NCBI GenBank assembly: GCA_033002965.1
Contig: JAURVB010013801.1
Coordinates: forward strand, 1 to 64,000
DNA length: 64,000 nt
Source: Piper betle
Lineage: Eukaryota > Streptophyta > Magnoliopsida > Piperales > Piperaceae
Direction of reading: 5' to 3'
The position numbers and the translations under genes were made by a program. Below, piece by piece: positions 60,570 to 64,000 of the stretch (position 1 is its first letter; each line of letters opens with the position of its first letter). The notes below the pieces were generated by a model, which was not told the origin of the DNA, made no database searches, and saw only the letters and a program-made list of their open reading frames with translations.

Positions 60570-61062
60570 ATGGGTCGTCTTCAATTGCTTGCTTGTTTGG
60601 TGATTGCGTCGTTGCTGGTCCTCGACCTGCCTCAGAGTAAGCTATACACTTAGTAATCAGATTCTTCAATCTAGCATCTTTCGTTATCATAGTACTGTAC
60701 CTTTTCAAATTCGTGAAATTGTCAAGGATTGCTAATCCTTGAGATTATTGGAGTCAATTGTTGCTCAGGTCATGCGAGGAAGGAGTACTTGAGATCTGAC
60801 GTAGTGGGCAGTAGGGGAGATCAGGACATAGTAAGTACAGCTTAATGTAGTTTTATCCACCATAAAAGAACATATTAACTGCAGAGCCACCATTCTTATA
60901 TTCCTGTCCAACCAGCTTGTTGATCTGGACTCACTTCAACTGCAGGAGTGGCACCAGCGCAGATCGATGATGGTTTCTACAAATGATTATCCTGACCCAG
61001 GAGCCAATAATAATGATAAGAATGGATCCATTTTGCCCAGTCCGGCACCTGGTGATCAATGA
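60570..61062 (+). CDS. PSY-like sulfated peptide precursor, copy B2
   Basis: Exons 60570-60636, 60769-60830 and 60946-61062, 81 residues, with all junctions as in B1. It differs from B1 at three coding bases. Two are silent and one changes the residue at the exon 1/2 junction from Gly to Ser (GGT to AGT). Exon 3, with STNDYPDPGANNNDKNGSIL, is identical. Intron 2 is identical too and intron 1 differs at one base, while flanking DNA shows many changes. Recent duplication with gene conversion, or strong constraint, could explain this. Same predicted role: a secreted peptide with a sulfatable Asp-Tyr. Because B1 and B2 would release the same peptide, any difference between them must lie in expression. 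Confidence 0.68.
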
Positions 61063-62843
61063 ATCTTTTGTTAGTTATCAGAAAAATAAGGAGTTGATCG
61101 TTCAGTGCTTAATTTGATTTCTCTGTGTACACTACTAGCGTCATGTTTTTGTTTGCAAATTAGTCGCTTTGATATATCGTTGTTTTCATAGTTTACAAAT
61201 GTTTTGTTCTCTGGCCTTCCCTATTTTAAAACCCGATCAAACCGGTTCTTCGCCTCGCCCGGTTTGATGAAAACTAGTGAACCGGGTGGTTAGCTTATAC
61301 CGGTCCGTCTGTCGCATGCATGTCCAGTTTACGAAGCCGCCGCCACAGCCGCTCTGGTCACCACCACCGCCCAGCTACTCCGGTCGGCCACCACCACCCT
61401 TGTTAGGGACTGATTTATTGGGTCCGAGTGGAATTCGCTTGGGTGCTTTTGAGGTTCGTCTTAGCCGTTTGCTAGGTTTGTTTGAAGCTTTGGTTCAATC
61501 TTGTGTTCAAAGATTTGAGCATAAGGTGCCCCTTTTGTTCATTATGTTGTTTTACTGCTTGCAAGTCTATAGATCCAAGGGGAGGCTTATTTTTATTTTT
61601 CTTCATGACGAAGTTGAGTGGCTGTTTGAATTGTGTTGAATTGGCTATAAAATCATTTACTAAATGGTAAAATAAATGTATGCAAAAAAAAATTATTTTA
61701 GAGTATGTATTTATTAATTTCTTATACTTGATTTACATAATTTGGATAATTGAAATATTTTATATTGTACGAATGAAACAATATTTTAGATAAATTAATT
61801 TTAACCAACTTAAGAAAGTTAAGTTTATGATATATAATTTTTAATCCATATTAAAATGGTGAAAACTTGGTTATGACATAAAGTTATAAACTTGTTTAAT
61901 GAATTGGTTATGATAAAAGTGTTTAAAATTGTAAATGGTTATGACAATGTTATCTAACCGTTTACAGCCCATATATAATGTATCCAAACAGGTCGGCCAG
62001 GTTTATCCAGATTGATCTAAATATGACGAATTGGCTATCTCATCTATAGTTCAGTACAGTTCTAAAAATTAGTATAGTTGCTTTTTTTAATAAAAAAAAC
62101 GTCCCACTTACAAGTTGCGAGTTGCAACCCTTCGGTTAATGTGTTTAATATATAAATGAGAACATAACTTCGCATGCCTCAATGTCAATCAGCCTTCCAT
62201 AGTTAAGTGTCGCTTCCATAATGATAGTTGTGCCAAACAGCCAAAGGGATCCAAGAGTGAGTAGCATTCATTTGATACTTGTTTGGCCTTACGGCCAAGA
62301 AGTTGGTCGTCAGACCCGGTGAGTACATGAATTGCTAGTCCTTGATTCTTTTTTTCTTGAACTGTTAATCTTTTTATCAATGCTACTGGGTCAGTGTCTT
62401 ATTAGGTGTTATAACCGCTCTATGTCATGTCTAAGTCACGCAACTGTTTATTTTTATGAGACAATTATTGCTATAAGTGACGGTTGTGAAGGTGCATTAA
62501 GTGTTATAAATGAGGAAAAGAAGTTTAGAAAAAAAGAAGAAAATTACGTCTGAGCCATGAAAACCCTTGTACTTGCATTAAGATTAAACGTAAATAATAA
62601 TAAATGATGGTTGAAACTAAATGTGGTTGGGATATATGGGGTGTGCAAAACTTCGCTCACCGCTCCAACCCGGTATACAGGGTGTCTGGTTCAGGGCAAT
62701 GCACCGGGGTGGAGTATCCCTGGTTTTGGGAGAAACCCATGACCGCTGTTCACCCAAAAACTCTGGTCCAATGTTGGACCGGGAATGATAAGCATTAGGT
62801 TCCGGTTCAGAGATGTATTGGTATATATAGACTAATGTTCCAC
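61063..62843. other. 3' flank of B2, parallel to 34647-36901
   Basis: Duplicate AT-rich spacer. The open frame at 61277-61639 is Pro-rich at first and has no recognisable domain. No gene is called. Confidence 0.5.
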
Positions 62844-62868
62844 TATATATATATATATATATATATAT
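62844..62868. repeat. (TA)n tract at the end of unit 2
   Basis: About 25 bases of TA. Right of it the sequence (gcaggagtaaag onward) no longer matches anything in unit 1. Confidence 0.85.
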
Positions 62869-62869
62869 T

Positions 62870-64000
62870 GCAGGAGTAAAGTTATATTTAGAAGCATTGC
62901 CTCAGACGGAAGTCTCAGTAGTGGGGTGATCGATTCCTGCTGAGTTCAAACACTCTCCCTAGCTAGGCATTTTTAATTATTTTTATTTTAATTTCCTCCT
63001 TTCAATTTTTTAAAATTCCCTTTTAAAGGAATTTATTTTTTTAAATTTCTTCTTTAAATGTATTTTTATTTTTAAAATGGACTTTTAGGGTGTGTGTGCC
63101 TTTATAATTTTAAATTTATTAATTTTAATTAAGTTTAACAATATATCTAAAGATTTGTTTTTATTAAAAATATACTTTTTTATGTATAAAAGAGAGATGT
63201 GAAATAAAAATTTTTATAGTTAAAAAAGTATTAAGTCATAAATAACTAAATATAAAAATTTTGAAATATTGAATAATAATATGTTAGTATGAGATGATAA
63301 CAAGGCTTGAAAGGAAATGACATATTTTTTACTTAAAATGCTTTCCAATTTTGTGTAGCAAATAACTCTTATAAAATTTTCAATAGTGAAAATATTTTAG
63401 ATATTATTAAATATTAAATTAGTTAAACCTGTCCAGGTTGAACCGATCATATCACGTACTACCTAAAAATTCAATATGGTCACGATATTTAAAACTATGG
63501 ACAAATCATCAACGCATTCATCATAACAACAATAGAAAGAACCTTATGAACTTCATTAAAACCTTTTGCTACATACTTGAAATCGATCTTTGGTTCATCA
63601 TCCTACTTGAGCAAATTGGTTTTCCATACTCATTTGGTGCTAATACTTCCAAATTTGATTATCTTAAGGAGAAGTTTGAAAATCTCTTGTTTACATATAT
63701 AGAGCATCAATGTCATCTTAATTACATTCTCTTTACTAGTCGGGATGATACAGGGCTTTACCAGTCGGGATGATACAGGACACTTCGAATTACCTGCTGG
63801 GCTGTTGATTGTACATATTTTCCGATTGTAGTTCAGAGTGTTCTGGTCTTGCTTCATGTAAGAATGGATTGGAAGAGACCAACTGTGCATGGTTGATTAT
63901 AGGACTCAGATAGGATTCGGGACTGGTGTTGGTAAGGGGTTGGAGGTCAAGTCATGCTGTTAAGGTTGAGGTAACTGACGGGCCAGAGTTGGTTGGAGGA
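62870..64000. other. Unique AT-rich DNA with a MITE fragment
   Basis: No gene is recognised. 63424-63500 (ccaggttgaaccgatcat, tcacgtact, caatatggtcac) resembles the right end of the element at 194-769. A 15-base word agtcgggatgatacagg occurs twice around 63737-63780. Confidence 0.45.

Larger units (their letters stand above)
36961..62868. repeat. Tandem duplication unit 2 (about 25.9 kb)
   Basis: Head-to-tail copy of 12091-36960: Copia remnant, kinase copy B, peptide genes A3 and B2, ending in (TA)n before unique DNA at 62870. It has gained two LTR elements (about 10 kb) and several DNA elements, and lacks the extra A-region copy, so total length is similar by chance. Confidence 0.8.

Overview
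This is nuclear DNA from a flowering plant. Genes are intron-split with GT/AG junctions, spacers are AT-rich, and most of the window is nested transposable elements (Copia LTR elements, solo LTRs, hAT-type and foldback elements). The species cannot be named from the sequence. Identifications rest on motifs read by eye; no database search was possible.

Layout. (1) 3469-7804: two convergent five-exon GDSL esterase/lipase genes, both with single-base frameshifts. (2) 8515-15240: a dead LRR receptor-like kinase (MIK2-like) on the minus strand, split inside its kinase domain by an old Copia element. (3) From 12091 to 36960 runs a unit of about 24.9 kb. It holds most of that kinase, two copies (A1, A2) of a small secreted-peptide gene with a DY-P-P motif, and one copy (B1) of a second secreted-peptide gene whose motif DYPDPGAN resembles the tyrosine-sulfated PSY/RaxX class. 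(4) From 36961 to 62868 the same unit is repeated head-to-tail, with a kinase copy, peptide gene A3 and peptide gene B2. The repeat starts inside the Copia RNase H region and ends in a (TA)n tract.

Unit 2 has been rebuilt by transposons. Its kinase copy carries two full LTR elements only about 85 bases apart. One (38165-42842) has no gag or pol and carries fragments of host genes: a pentatricopeptide-repeat protein and an S-domain receptor kinase. The other (42928-48194) is a decayed Tnt1-like Copia element. Comparing the two units gives empty-site evidence for several insertions, including an hAT element at 17120-17748, a composite hAT element at 56372-57428, a 2.86-kb solo LTR at 21443-24304 and a 0.5-kb solo LTR at 52660-53171.

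Probably working genes are few: peptide gene A2, peptide genes B1 and B2, and perhaps the two GDSL genes if their frameshifts are assembly errors. The peptide genes are the most interesting content. Both families have three exons with the same intron phases (1, then 0), a signal peptide in exon 1 and a DY-containing candidate mature peptide in exon 3.
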